This document shows, in pieces, positions 12,681 to 24,289 of a stretch of DNA of 64,000 bases (position 1 is its first letter; the number at the start of each line of letters is the position of its first letter). The stretch is from Combretum micranthum. Its lineage: Eukaryota; Streptophyta; Magnoliopsida; Myrtales; Combretaceae. A program made the position numbers and the translations under genes. Below the pieces are notes generated by a model. The model saw only the letters and a program-made list of their open reading frames with translations, made no database searches and was not told the DNA's origin. The DNA lies in the NCBI GenBank assembly GCA_024138025.1, contig JAMXBD010003424.1:56603-120602 (forward strand), written 5' to 3'.

Positions 12681-13183
12681 TGAAGTTGGGAACTAGGGTT
12701 CTGTGGTGCATGTTCGGAAGACACTAGAATAAGGGAGATGAGCTCTGGTTTGGGGTTACAAGCTTTTGTCTTTGAGGATGTGAGTGGGCTTGGCTTATTT
12801 CAAATGTTGGACCTGAAGCTGATAACCTAGCCAAATGTGTTAAGGCCTTGAGGCCATAAGCTGTTATTCAAATGAGCATCCTTTCATACGTAAATAAAAT
12901 TCAGTTATTAGCATGTGGTCACCATGTTGGTGCCATAATATTACAGTTAGTTCGTTAGCACATGGTTACCGTGTAGGTGCCACTTTTCAACTTATTAGTA
13001 CAGGGAATATAATCTTGTTGTAATTGTCATTATATATTCTACACTGTAATGAAAAAAAAAATCAATCGAAAAGAGGAAAAACATTGCATTCCCAAATCTC
13101 GTATTCGAGATCTATTTGAATTTGAACAATTCCAATATTACAAATAGATACATAATTCTTATTAACTAGCCTACCACACACCA
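12681..13183 (+). repeat. 5' LTR of the Reina-type element
   Basis: It matches 17742-18246 over its full length. Internally it carries two copies of a short duplicated motif (catgtggtcaccatgt..ggtgcc and catggttaccgtgtaggtgcc) near 12910-12985, also present in the partner LTR. Confidence 0.9.
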
Positions 13184-13185
13184 AT

Positions 13186-13197
13186 TGGTATCAGAGC
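13186..13197 (+). other. primer-binding site, tRNA-Met type
   Basis: TGGTATCAGAGC begins two bases after the 5' LTR and is the standard site complementary to the initiator tRNA-Met 3' end used by many plant retrotransposons. Confidence 0.85.
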
Positions 13198-13239
13198 CAA
13201 TTGTAATTGTGGATGGTAAAAAGTCATGGGACAGTGAAA

Positions 13240-14286
13240 ATGGAAGAATCCGTGAAAGCAATCCTACAAGAATAGGAGGAGAAGTTGGTGAAGCAGTTTT
13301 CAGAGCTCTTCAAGCAGCAGCAATCCTTGTTGGATAAATATGGTTCCACCATTATGGACCTGCAACAAAAAGTGACAGACAACATAAGCATGAAGAACAT
13401 TGCATTAGGGAGTCATAGCACACTTGGAGCTAGCACGGGAAATAGCAACAATGGGAAGGCACTATTGATTGGATTCTCACCAATGCTGACTGGAGAGGTA
13501 ACCTATAATTTACCTTCTAGGTCTACTTGGTTAGATTTTCCTATTTTAATGGGGATGATCTTAAATCCTAGCTAATTAAGGCTGAGCACTTTTTGAGTTT
13601 AACCAAACTCCCATTATCCTACGTATAAGGTTGCTGTATACATTTTGAAGAGTTGCATTACACTGGTATCGCTCATGTTTCAAAATTGGACTACCCCTAC
13701 CCAGAACATGGAAGAATTCGTGTTAGGACTTCAAACTAGGTTTAGGTCTGATACATTTGATGACCCAATGGAGCTCTAAAGGAACTTCAAAAAGGAACTT
13801 TAGAAGAGTATTGGAATGTTTTTGAATACCTCATAACCTTGGTTCCTTTAATGAAAATCAGAGGGTCAGCTGTTTCTAAGTGGATTGAGACCTGAAATAC
13901 AGTTCCCAGTCCGAATGTTCCACCTCAATCACTACAACATGCCCTCACCTTAGCTAGTTACAAGAAAACACCCTCTCAGTACAAAATAAAATGAAACCAA
14001 CTCGATTACCTACTTACCCACAAGTTACCGACATCCTTTAATCCCATCCACCACTAAAATAGCCACTTATCATAAAATTGTCCCAACCACTAAATCGACT
14101 ACCATAAACCCACCAAACCAAACAGCTAAAAATACCTATCCTAAAAATAGCACCACATTTAGCCATACACCCAGAACCCAAAAAAGGTCAACCTTAAAAA
14201 AAATGGAAGATAAAAGAAGAAAAAAACAGTGCTTTTGGTGTGATGAGCCATTCGGACCAGGGCATAGGTGCAAAAACAAATAGTTG
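13240..14286 (+). pseudogene. gag remnant of the Reina-type element
   Basis: Gag would form the particle that packages element RNA. ATG at 13240 opens MEESVKAILQE, followed by a TAG (a probable CAG to TAG change) and then EEKLVKQFSELFKQQQ in the same frame to about 13575, a coiled-coil-like N-terminus. The core gag follows in shifting frames: LIKAEHFLSLTKLPLSY and LHWY near 13570-13670. The zinc knuckle CFWCDEPFGPGHRC sits at about 14229-14270, a spacing seen in Reina-type gag. Many stops and frameshifts show it is dead. The short frames seen on the opposite strand here are shadows. Confidence 0.75.
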
Positions 14287-14439
14287 AGAATATTGGTTGT
14301 TGAGAAAGAGGAGGATAGGAGGATGGAAAATGATGTAAGGAATGAGGAAGTCACAGTTGAAGAGGAGTTGTCAAAGTTGACTCTGTTCACTCTTAATCAT
14401 GCTAGTGAACCTGGGCTAATGAGGTTTCAAGCTCATTAA

Positions 14440-15018
14440 AAAAAAAAAAAAGGAAGTTGGGCGTATTGGTTCATAGTGGAAGTTCTATGAATTTTGTGGA
14501 TGAACGAGCAGCCAAGGGGTTAGGGGTGTAGTGTTGAAGATGCTAACCCAGTAAAAGTGGTGCTTACATGGAACGACAATGACAACAGGAACGTAAATTT
14601 GCCAATTGAGACTTAACATACAAGGCCATTGGTTTTCTATTCATGTGTACATATTACCATTTAGTGGCTATGACATCATATTGGGAGTACCATGGTTAGC
14701 TCAGTTTGGAATGATCAGTTGGGATTTCACTACTCTAGTCATGGAATTTGATCACTTAGGAACCATTGTACACTGAATGGATTATGGAATGTAGTGAAGG
14801 TGGCTAAAAGCAAAACCATAACCAAATGGTTGGAACATGAAGGTTTGAATCAAGGGTTACAGTATTGTGTTGTTACAATACAACATGTACAGGAACTGAA
14901 GAATGAAGGAACCGTTGTACATCCTAAGTTGATAGATTTGATTGAAGAATATCATGATTTATTTGAGACACCCCAATCATTACGCCACATAAGGGTCATG
15001 ACCACAAGATACATCTGA
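14440..15018 (+). pseudogene. aspartic protease and linker remnant of the Reina-type element
   Basis: The protease would process the polyprotein. Near 14470 the active-site region reads VHSGSSMNFVDERAAKGLG. In relatives the first residue of this triad is Asp (DSG), so His here (codon CAT) is a likely inactivating change. After frame breaks, 14794-15018 encodes KTITKWLEHEGLNQG and LKNEGTVVHPKLIDLIEEYH, the linker preceding reverse transcriptase. A run of A at 14440-14451 may be a source of frame slippage. Confidence 0.65.
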
Positions 15019-15059
15019 GAAAGGAGCTTAGATATCAATATCTACTTTATAGGCATTCC

Positions 15060-16260
15060 ATGGCATAAAAAACATACTAAAAGAAATGGTCAATGAATTG
15101 CTGCAACAAGGACTTATTAGACTAAGCCATAGTCCTTTTTCATTGCCTGTTGTCTTGGTGGAAAAAAAATGGATAACATGTGAAGAATATGTGTGGACTA
15201 TAGTGAGCTAAACAAGCTCACCATTAAGGACAAGTATCCTATACATTGGTGGAAGACTTGTTTGATGAGTTGTACAGATCTTGTTACTTCAGCAAATTAG
15301 ACCTTAGATTAGGGTACCATCAAATAAGAATGGAACCCAATGATATCTATAAGACAACATTTAAGACACACGAGGGGCATTACGAATTTTTGGTTATGCC
15401 CTTTGGCTTAACCAATGCTCCTTCAACATTTCAAGGTTTGATGAATAAGATATTCAAGGCTTACCTATATAAGTTTGTTTTAGTGTTTTTTGACGACATT
15501 TAGGTGTTTAGTAATAGCATTGAAGCGCACCAGCAACATCTCACCGTGGTTTTTCAAATACTGAGAAAGGATAAGTTGTATTTGAAAAAGAGCAAGTATA
15601 TGTTCAGGATTGCTCAAATCGAGTACCTTAGCCACATCATTTCTAGTCAAGGGATCACCATAGATCCTAAGAAGATTGAAGCAATTAAGAATTGGCATAA
15701 ACCAACCAATTTGAAATAGTTACGAGGTTTTTTGGGATTGATTGGTTACTATAGGTGTTTCATTCAAGGATTTAGAAAGATTTCTAAACCTTTGACGTTA
15801 ATGTTGAAGAAGGGAGGGTTTGAGTGGTCTTGTGAAGCTTGTAAGGCTTTTGAACAGCTTAAAGAGGCACTCATAAAAGCTCTTGTTTTGAGCCTACCAG
15901 ATTATTCTAAACCCTTCGTTATTGAGACCGATGCCAGTGATGAAGGGATAGGGGTTATTCTAATTCATGATCAACATCCTATTGCATATTTTAGCAAAAC
16001 ACTTGGACCAAGACAGAAAGGGTTGTCAATATACGAGAAGGAGATGCTGGCATTGGTTTAAGTAGTGGATAAATGGCGACACTACCTGATTGGGCACATT
16101 TTATCATTAGAACAGACCACCAAAGCCTTAAATATTTGTTAGAACAGAGGTTTGTCACCCCAAGCCAATAGAAATGGTTGACTAAGCTCCTAGGATTGGA
16201 CTATGAGATACAATACAGGAGTGGAAATTCCAACAGAGCAGTTGACGCTTTGTGCAGGTT
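15060..16260 (+). pseudogene. reverse transcriptase and RNase H of the Reina-type element
   Basis: This region would copy element RNA into DNA. Reverse transcriptase words appear in order: [20 protein letters not shown] with the first Asp of the polymerase site (15246 on), [26 protein letters not shown] and VLVFFDDI with the catalytic Asp pair (ending 15500). The next codon is TAG where Leu is usual. The frame resumes (SIEAHQQHLTVVFQILRKDK) to a stop at 15717, then 15732-16061 holds the RT end and RNase H (VIETDASDEGIGVILI, KGLSIYEKEMLALV). RNase H continues in other frames (TDHQSLKYL-like) to about 16260. At least four breaks are visible. Confidence 0.85.
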
Positions 16261-16379
16261 TTGCAGGCCTTGGAGTTATTTCCTATTCCCCTACAAGTCC
16301 AGAAATTTTGGATGCAGTTAAGAGGAGTGTTCAAGAACACAAGCCTTATCAAGATTTGATCGCAAGGCTTAAGTAAGAC

Positions 16380-17700
16380 CAGATCATTGGCAAATACACT
16401 TTAGATGGGGAGCTACTAAGGAAGGATGGAGGCTTATGGTTGGACCTGATAAGGATCTCAAAAACAGACTCATATCCATTTATCATGATGGAGTTGTAGG
16501 TGGACACTCAAGAGTTCAAGCTACATTCAAGAGGTTACATTCTACCTTCTTTTGGTTAGGAATGGAAAGAGATATTCGGCAATATGTTCGGGAATGTTTG
16601 GTTTGCCAAAGGAACAAATATGAGAATGTGGCTACCTCAGGGCTATTACAACCTTTGCCCATTCTAGAAGGTTGTTGGACCAATATACTATGGATTTCAT
16701 AGAAGGACTTCCTAAGTCGAATGGTAAGGAGGTAATTATGGTTGGGTTGACAGATTAAGCAAATATGCACATTTCATGAGCTTATCTCACCCTTATTCAG
16801 CTCCAATGGTAGCTAAACTTTTCATGGAACATGTTTTTGAACTACGTGGTTCACTAACATGATTGTCAGTGACAGAGATCTAACATTTCTTAGCCATTTT
16901 TGGAAGGAATTCTTCAAACTCCAAGCAGTGGAACTACACATGTCTTTATCCTACCATCCCCAAACCGATGGTCAAACTGAAGTCGTAAACAAGTGCCTAG
17001 AGACCTACTTGAGGTGTGCCACAGGTGATAATCCTAAGAGGTGATCTGAGTTCCTTGCTTTAGCAGAATGGTGGTATAATACAAACTATCATTCTAGGGC
17101 TAAAACAACTCCGTTTGAGATCTTATGGCTATCCACTACCTTTACACTTACCCTACATAAGAGGTGACTCTAGGAATGATATTGTGGACAAAATGTTGGT
17201 TGGTCGAGAGGATGCCCTCAAGCTACTCAAGTTTCACTTGAAGAGAGCTCAAGAGAGAATAAAGCAACTGGCGGATAAATCTAGGAGTGAAAGGAAGTTC
17301 AAAATTGGGGATTTGGTTCTAGTTAAACTTCATTTGTACAAACAAAAGAGCATCAAGGATCAACCTATACATAAGCAAAATCTTAAATATTACGGACCAT
17401 ACAGAGTCAAGGATAAAAAAAGGAGAAGTGCCTTACCTCCTCGATCTGCTAGAAGGGACTACAGTTCATCCAACCTTCCATGTCTCGCAACTTCGCCGTT
17501 ATATACCAGGACGCTACACTACCTCCTTAACACTACCACCCTGTATGGACAAAGAAGCATTGGAACCAAAAGCTATTTTGGACCAGAGACTTATGAAGCA
17601 TGGGTCTAGGGCCGACACCTTGGTTATGATCAAATGGAAAGGGAGACATGATAGCGATGCTACAAGGGAGTATTTCCCTGACCTTTTGCTGAGATTTTAG
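16380..17700 (+). pseudogene. integrase and chromodomain-like C-terminus of the Reina-type element
   Basis: Integrase would insert the new DNA. The zinc-binding domain is at 16436-16690, with His pair in DGVVGGHSRVQATFKRLH and Cys pair in VRECLVCQRNKYE. The core follows with frame changes: TMDFIEGLPKS-like sequence near 16687, IVSDRDLTFLSHFWKEFFKL at 16862 and LSYHPQTDGQTEVVNKCLET at 16947. The linker at 17115-17420 is basic (KSRSERKFKIGDLVLVKL). The C-terminus (17428-17700) reads TVHPTFHVSQLRRYIPGRY, then a chromodomain-like VMIKWKGRHDSDATREYFPD. Broken by at least four frame changes. Confidence 0.85.
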
Positions 17701-17728
17701 AATCAACCCTTGTGGACAAGGGATTTCG

Positions 17729-17741
17729 AGGAAGGGGAAGA
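17729..17741 (+). other. polypurine tract of the Reina-type element
   Basis: GAGGAAGGGGAAGA directly precedes the TG of the 3' LTR. Confidence 0.75.
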
Positions 17742-18246
17742 TGAAGTAGGGAAACTAGGGTTATGTGATGCATGTTCGGAAGACACTAGAGCAAGGGAGA
17801 TGAGTTCTGATTTGGAGTTACAAGCTTTTGTCTTTGAGGATGTTAGTAGGCTTGGGCTTATTTCAAATGTTGGACCTGGAGCTGATAGCCTAGCCGAATG
17901 TGTTAAGGCTTTGGGGCCATAAGCTGTTATTTAAATCAACATCCTTTCATACGTAAATAAAATTCAGTTGTTAACATGTGGTCACTATGTAGGTGCCATA
18001 ATATTATAGTTAGTTTGTTAGCATATGGTCACTATGTAGGTGCCGCTTGTCAACTTATTAGTACAGGAATATAATCTTGTAATTGTCATTATATATCTAC
18101 ACTGTAATGATAAAAAAATCAATCAGAAAGAGGAAAAACATTGCATTCCCAAATCTCGTATTCGAGATCTATTCGAATTTGAACTCGAACAATTACGATA
18201 TTATGAATAGATACATAATTCATATTAACTAGCCTACCACACGCCA
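17742..18246 (+). repeat. 3' LTR of the Reina-type element
   Basis: It is the partner of 12681-13183, followed by the second copy of the ATTAC target duplication. Short open frames inside are not genes. Confidence 0.9.
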
Positions 18247-18679
18247 ATTACATTCAAGTGAACAACATCATACATATTCACAACATATTACATCATTATG
18301 CAATTCATTAGGAATGGCTATTCATTACATTGCTATTTCATTCAATGAAGTGAACGGCTCATAAATGTCACATCCCATAAGATATTTCAATCGTAACAAC
18401 CTGCCATGAGCATCTTCTATGAATGAGAGCAATATAAAGATTAACGAAGCATCTAATTATAAATAAAATATAACCATACACAATTGAGGAAAATACTAAT
18501 TTATGGAGCAAAGGTAAAGTAAGTGAGATACAATAGTAAAGTTTCAAGTCCAAAACACTAGTTTTACAAGGTTTTCTCAAAATTCCACTGCCGTCACCTG
18601 GACTTTGTTAAGTACTAGTATCTCAACATTTTTTTTTGTTCCCCCATTTTCTCAATTTCATTTTGTTTGTGGTTATATA

Positions 18680-18824
18680 CACTACAAGCAAATTGGCTTT
18701 AATGAAAAAATTTGCGATAAAAAGGTAAAACAAGTTATAATTTTATAAATAAAATCAATGACGATTGTTTTTGTGACGAAAATTTATGGTTTAAGACATA
18801 ATTTTTTTTAGATTTCTTATAGTG
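18680..18824. mobile_element. CACTA-type MITE, 145 bp
   Basis: It starts CACTACAAG and ends CTTATAGTG, an inverted pair typical of plant CACTA (En/Spm) elements. It is flanked by the 3-bp duplication ATA (18677-18679 and 18825-18827), the size expected for the superfamily. There is no coding capacity, so it would depend on a transposase elsewhere. Confidence 0.75.
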
Positions 18825-19189
18825 ATATATATTGATTTGAGGATGCAACAAGAAATTTTTATCTTTCTTTTTCTTTTCTCCTTTTTTTATTTTTAATTAT
18901 TAGTAAAGGCCAATATAGGTTGGATCTAAATATCCCAACAACATTTATAATAATTCAAATTCAATTTATCGAGCTTGCGTTTTTGTTTCGTTATTAACCA
19001 TAACTCGAGTATAATTGCACTTATAAAGATTAAAAGTGAGGTAAGTAGGAAGAAGCTCAATCCAACTGAATCAAGGAATTGAGATAAAATTAATAATTAA
19101 AGGAGAAAAGAAGTGGAATCCCATTTAAGAAGAGGTAGTTGAAAGAAAAAGAGGCTTACACATGGAGGTTTAACGAATTAGTATAGAAG

Positions 19190-19316
19190 AGAGAAGTTTT
19201 TGTTCACTAGTTTGTGTTTTCTTTTTCTCAAATTGAAAGGTTAACAAAGTGCTCCTTCCCTTGCCATTTCTCCACTATTGAGGATGAGGTGGCACAACGC
19301 GTAATAGATTTACTTA
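19190..19316 (-). repeat. right arm of the ~130-bp inverted repeat pair
   Basis: Read on the minus strand it begins AAGTAAATCTATTACGCG and follows the left arm (4976-5115) through CCACCTCATCCTCAA and GAGAAAAAGAAAACACAA. Similarity stops just outside the CTATTAC/GTAAATC end and fades inward after AACTTCTCTCTT. Confidence 0.75.
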
Positions 19317-19677
19317 GCAGAACTTTTATGCTTTTATTATGGGATTATATTGTCACTAAAACTATAAAATAGGAATGAAGCCATCGGACAAATACAAGTT
19401 TAAAGTCTCAAAACAAATATAGGCATAAAGCCACATAAAATCTAGATTAAAAAATCACAACAAATACAAACTTAAAATCACAACATATATAGGCCTGAAG
19501 CAACAAAAAAATTATAAGTGTGAGACCACACTAAGTACACCCATTACGGGACAGCATAAAACCTATTTTATATCAGACCTCAAACAGCACCAATAATTAC
19601 ATTGTGTCACTCCCAACAATTTTGGCTAGCAAAAATTAACCATAGACCAAGTAAAATTTATAAAGAATGATAAAATT
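19317..19677. other. AT-rich intergenic stretch
   Basis: No gene is seen. The words ataaagccac, aaaatcacaac and aggcctgaagc recur at short spacing near 19400-19500, suggesting a decayed short tandem repeat. Confidence 0.35.
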
Positions 19678-21829
19678 CCAGTTGTCACGCCTCGAAAGGG
19701 GGCCTAGTAGGATTAATCTAAAACTATCATACCATGTGTGCACCCGTATATAAGAGCCGTCTTGCAAGTCAGAGTGTACAAGACTCTATTTATTTATCAG
19801 TGTCTTTCATATAAATATATATTATATTACTGGATTTCAACTATGAAATCCGATTGTCCACTTCCTACTAAGATCGCAGAAATCGGTATCCCCTACCAAT
19901 AATGTAAATGGGTTTCAAACTTACAGCTTACAAATTTCTATTATTATAAAAATTATCTAATTTACAGTTTAAGTTTACCATATCCTATATTTCTGTCTTT
20001 AATAGAGTTTGTTGGAGAAGCTCTCTTCACACATTCCTAGCCCAATCCTAGCTAATATTAGTCCTGCACAAAAACTGTTGGGGGGTGAGTGAACCACGGG
20101 CTCAGTGGATAACTTGAACAAACCACACATCAAACAATAACAAACAAGTATAATTATCAATCATATGCAATGTAACAATCAATCATATGTACATTACAAG
20201 CTTGGATGATCTAGAATCCAAAGCAGGATGGAAATTTATGCCCTCTCATCGGGATTGAAGGATCACATTGCTATGGCCCACCTACCCAGGAGAGACTAAG
20301 TATACAGGAATACAACAATACTCACTTTAATTATCTCTTTAAATTAACCATGTCTTAAATCTCTCATTTCCTGTTTTCTGCTTTAGAAACTCCACTAAGT
20401 GTTAGTCCTTTCAAAGCGATACCATAAGCGGCGTCCTTCGTTTACCATTTAGTTCCTATAGTACCGACAGCTCAAAGGTAACCTTGCGTTGATCTAATAG
20501 CTTTTAGCCTAAGTCAACCAAGCATTATCAGAGAGCCGAAATACTAACACGTAGTAGGCTGCCACTTGCTCAAATGCTGTTTATGCAAATCGTGTAATGC
20601 ATGATCATTTTCTTTTATGGTGTCAAAAGCTTTTAGTTAGGTTTAAGGTGATCATACAATTTATAAATAATATCAACATGCTGCATACAGTAATTATCAT
20701 ACAATAAACTTGTCACTTATAATAGGATAATTTTGGCAATCATGCATACACCAATCATCATGCAGTATACCCAACCCCACATGCATATTAGTTTAATATA
20801 TATTATTATAAATGCAGCTATATTACAAATACAAACAGTATGATAAAGTCAAAGTTACTCACCTGTGGTCCTCGCTAAACTATTGGAATATGCTACTGAA
20901 AATTCGAGAATTGATCTATTTTTCCTATGAAAATGAAATAACAGATATTTATTATTTAACTAATCTATTCTTCTATTAGTTTTGAAAATAAGATATTTGA
21001 AATAACATATTCACCATATTAGTTATGGTATAACTTATATTATTATTTACACTAATTCTAAATTAGACATATTTTAGAAATTATATACTCCTTTCTTTTT
21101 ATGGTTTTACTTAGTATATTAATCTAAGCTGGGTTAATTGAAACTAATCGCCTAATTCAATTTCTAAATCTATTTTAATTAGTTTAAATCAATCCAATAT
21201 GATTTTACTTAGTAAAATAATTCATTTAAGATATATTAGTTATATTTATATTAATTACAATTCATTGTCACTTATTATGACAAAATATTTATTAACATGA
21301 TAAAAATAGTGTAACTAAACTTCTATAATTATCTAGGTGTCAGATATTGATATTTAATTTAATTTCCATTACTTGTATTGGTTCTTTAATGATTCTATGA
21401 TAATTAATTATTATTTAATGTTTATTTTCATTTTGCTTGTCTTGATCTTAAAAATTTTTATATTTCTATCGAGTATTCAAAAAATTGATATTTAGTAGGC
21501 TTATATTTTTATAGTTATTATTATTATTACTGTTTTTATATTGTTCCTTACCCGACCCATGATAATACTCGTATTTATTTACTATTATTTAGTGTCGTCG
21601 TGTTTCTTTTTATATACTTCATATAATTTTCTTACTGTGTAAAATGTATTACATTATTCAAGAATTTATCTTATTTAAATTTCCATTCTTATGCATAAAT
21701 AAGTATTTTACAATTATTATACTTTATTTTCATTTATAAAGTACAATAATATAAATAATAATGATAATAATGTTAATTATAAGATAATTTGCTAGTAATA
21801 CAAATATTATTTTTCATAATAACTGTATT

Positions 21830-22268
21830 AAAATAGCAGTAATCTTAAAGATAACAATAATAATAATACATATCATAGTAATAATAATACTAGTAATAAT
21901 CATAATAGTGGTAGTATCATTAATATATTACTTAGAATAATATATATTTTTATAATGATAATGATATTCATTAGTGCTAATAAAAATATTAATAATTGGT
22001 ATTAATAATATCAATTATCATAATAATAGTATCATTAACAATATTACTAATACTAACATTAGCAATGATAATAATAATAATATCAATAATAAGGATAGTA
22101 ATAATCATAATATTAATAATAATTTGATTGATAATAATAATATCACTAATAATCATAGTAATAATAATCACATCATTATTGATGATAATAATAGTGTTAA
22201 TGATAATATTAATGATAATAACATTAACAACATTAACAATAGAATAATAATAATAATAATAATAAAAT
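21830..22268. repeat. degenerate AAT/ATT microsatellite inside the solo LTR
   Basis: An impure trinucleotide array of aat, att, ata and atc words about 440 bp long. It opens long frames on both strands that encode only Asn/Ile runs, which is why they should not be read as genes. Confidence 0.8.
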
Positions 22269-23164
22269 AACAACAACATTCGGAATAATATAATAGATTT
22301 TATAACTAAATCTTATTAATTAATATATATTTTTTATTTTTTAAATAATTACTAATTTTATAATAAAATTCATAATAAATAATAATATTAGTTTTTAACA
22401 CTTTTTGCATTACTGATACATATACATACAATCTATATCTTAATTAGCTTATACTAATAAAACTTATATTAAAAATTAATTAAAAATAATAATAATCCAG
22501 AATTAATAAATAAAATGATATTAATTATTTTATCTAGTCATAATTATTAAAATTATATTTTTTACATCATTTATAATGCTAAAGTATTTACATACACATA
22601 TACTTAAATAACTATATATTAATAAAAATAATTTTAAAAAAATTATTAAAAATAATTTTCACTTCAAAATTAATAAATATATATTATTAGTAATTATTCA
22701 ACCAACCAGAAAGGAAACAAATTATATATGTTTTTTTTTTTAATTTTTCTGCAAAATTTTGTTACTATTCACGTGAACAGTACTAGGGTACTATTCATCA
22801 CCTTCAACCTTGGACCCAAAGCTTATTTTGTGCATTTTACACATCCAAATTCATTCTAAATCATTCATAAGCACTTATACATGATATTTCTACACATATA
22901 ACATGCATGAGATGCTTCTGTACGACAGTTTAGCCAATTTGAAAGCAATTTGTTTCATGCCAACTTGCAAGGAATCTTAAAGTCGGTTTTGATCTTATCT
23001 AATGCAATTTATTGAAGGATTTCGGCTGGATAAATTCAAGACAATCCCAATCGTGTTTTGTTCCCACTTGCACCGAATTGTTGGTGCAATTTGCACCGTA
23101 TATGTGTATTATAGGTATAAATATTAATATAATAATTATTAGTTGATAATTATCTTAGTTTTAG

Positions 23165-23400
23165 GGTATATAGAAATATAGAAATAAAGAGAAGATGATG
23201 AATTTATAACCAACAACTGTGTAAGAGTGGGAAAAAAATATAAATTTGTGAAAAAAAATCAATTTTATGGGTTTAAGTGATACGTATGTTAAATACTGAT
23301 TCGGTAATATTTTTAGATGAAAAGTTTCATATTCGCGTTATTAAATATTCTGAATACTATGGTATACATAGAATTTCTATTAAACATATGTGTATATATG
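23165..23400. repeat. direct duplication unit 1 within the solo LTR
   Basis: The segment from atatagaaataaagagaagatgatgaa to atactatggtatacatagaat is repeated with mismatches at 23512-23740. The spacer at 23420-23500 contains TTTGTCATGTCCGAGGGG, which resembles an LTR end. Confidence 0.65.
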
Positions 23401-23511
23401 CTTGATTTTTTGCTTTTTGTTTAGGATTTGTCATGTCCGAGGGGAAGTTCAAATTCAAAAGCAGAGATGAAGCGTCAATCGTAACAAAAAAAATGCAAGG
23501 GAATTAGAATG

Positions 23512-23740
23512 AATGAAAATATAAAAATAAAAAGAAGATGATAAATTTATAACCAATAAATATATAAGGAGTGGGTAAAAATATGAACTGATGAAAAAAA
23601 TTTAATTTTGTGGATCTAAATGACACATATGATAAATACTGATTTGATAATATTTTTGGATAAAAATTTACATATTAATGATATTAAATATTCTAAATAC
23701 GATAGTATACATAGAATCTTTAGTTTAATACTTTTACTTT
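23512..23740. repeat. direct duplication unit 2 within the solo LTR
   Basis: Second copy of the unit at 23165-23400; the 65-codon frame at 23620-23817 overlaps it and has no family match. Confidence 0.65.
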
Positions 23741-24289
23741 TTAGTTTTTATACCTGCTATCGTAAATTATATTTTATTTGTTTAAAAGTTTTGTTGGGTG
23801 GTATTTTAATAAATTAATTATTATATTGCCCTTAATTCGACTTTATTATAAATTTTTAAGATTTGAAATTATATATGAATTCATTTCTATATATAAATTT
23901 ATTCCAGAATTTTTATTAGATTAAAAAAAATTTATTTAATTTTATATTTGTTATTTAGTTATATTTACTAATTATAAGTTACTGAGTTAGATCATAATTT
24001 TAGTTTCTATAGACTTAGAATTATTTAACTTAAAAGTATTAATATTTTCGAACATTAAAACTTAGGTTCTTAAATATTAAATAGTTTTCTTTATTCTTTA
24101 TTTTGATTATTATGAACTTTCAAAGTGTTAGTGATAAAGATTCTTTATTCTAATATGTTCATACTTAAAAATTTAAATCGCGAAAAATTTGGAGTGATTT
24201 ATGATATTTTTATTATAGTTCATTTATGATTCTATATTTTATTTATAATATTTATTATAACTGGGTTATGTAAAATCAAGGGGATTACA

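Larger units (their letters stand above)
12681..18246 (+). mobile_element. Reina-type Ty3/gypsy chromovirus, full structure, decayed
   Basis: Both ends are defined. LTRs of 503 and 505 bp start TGAAGT[T/A]GGG and end CCACAC[A/G]CCA. Identical 5-bp target duplications ATTAC flank it (12676-12680 and 18247-18251). A tRNA-Met-type primer site (TGGTATCAGAGC) follows the 5' LTR and a purine tract precedes the 3' LTR. Gag, protease, reverse transcriptase, RNase H, integrase and a C-terminal chromodomain-like segment follow in Ty3/gypsy order. The short LTRs, the gag knuckle and RT words such as [14 protein letters not shown] and VLVFFDDI fit the Reina clade. The LTRs differ at many sites, so the insertion is old. 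It lies within the 3' end of the Harbinger region and is younger than it. Confidence 0.9.
5973..18361 (+). mobile_element. PIF/Harbinger DNA transposon with transposase and Myb-like genes, interrupted
   Basis: The core evidence is a DDE transposase pseudogene followed on the same strand by a Myb/SANT-like gene, the two-gene set of autonomous PIF/Harbinger elements. The ends are tentative. A GGGCCTC end with nearby GGATTCCATTCATGGAATT lies at 5973. A GAACGGCTC end, with repeated attcatt-type words inside it, lies at 18361 beyond the nested Reina element. Subtracting the 5.6-kb nested element leaves about 6.8 kb, plausible for the family. The target duplication expected for this superfamily (TTA/TAA) was not demonstrated. 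The coding evidence is strong, the boundaries weak. Confidence 0.4.
19683..24289 (-). mobile_element. solo LTR, Tekay-type gypsy, 4.6 kb
   Basis: On the minus strand the LTR would start TGTAATCCCC and end GAGGCGTGACA, the ends typical of Tekay LTRs. The 5-bp duplication CCAGT flanks it (19678-19682 and 24290-24294), and no internal domain is present, so it is a solo LTR left by LTR-LTR recombination. A diagnostic block at 20080-20900 (ccacgggctcagtg, ttatgccctctcatcggg, aactccactaagtgtta) is shared with the LTRs at 37116-41307 and 55084 onward. Much of the 3' half is extremely AT-rich. Short frames within, including the long Asn/Ile runs, are not genes. Confidence 0.8.

Noticed and set aside
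21974..22279. Long overlapping Asn/Ile-rich frames on both strands
   Set aside because: They are produced by the AAT/ATT array; composition and presence on both strands argue against a protein gene.
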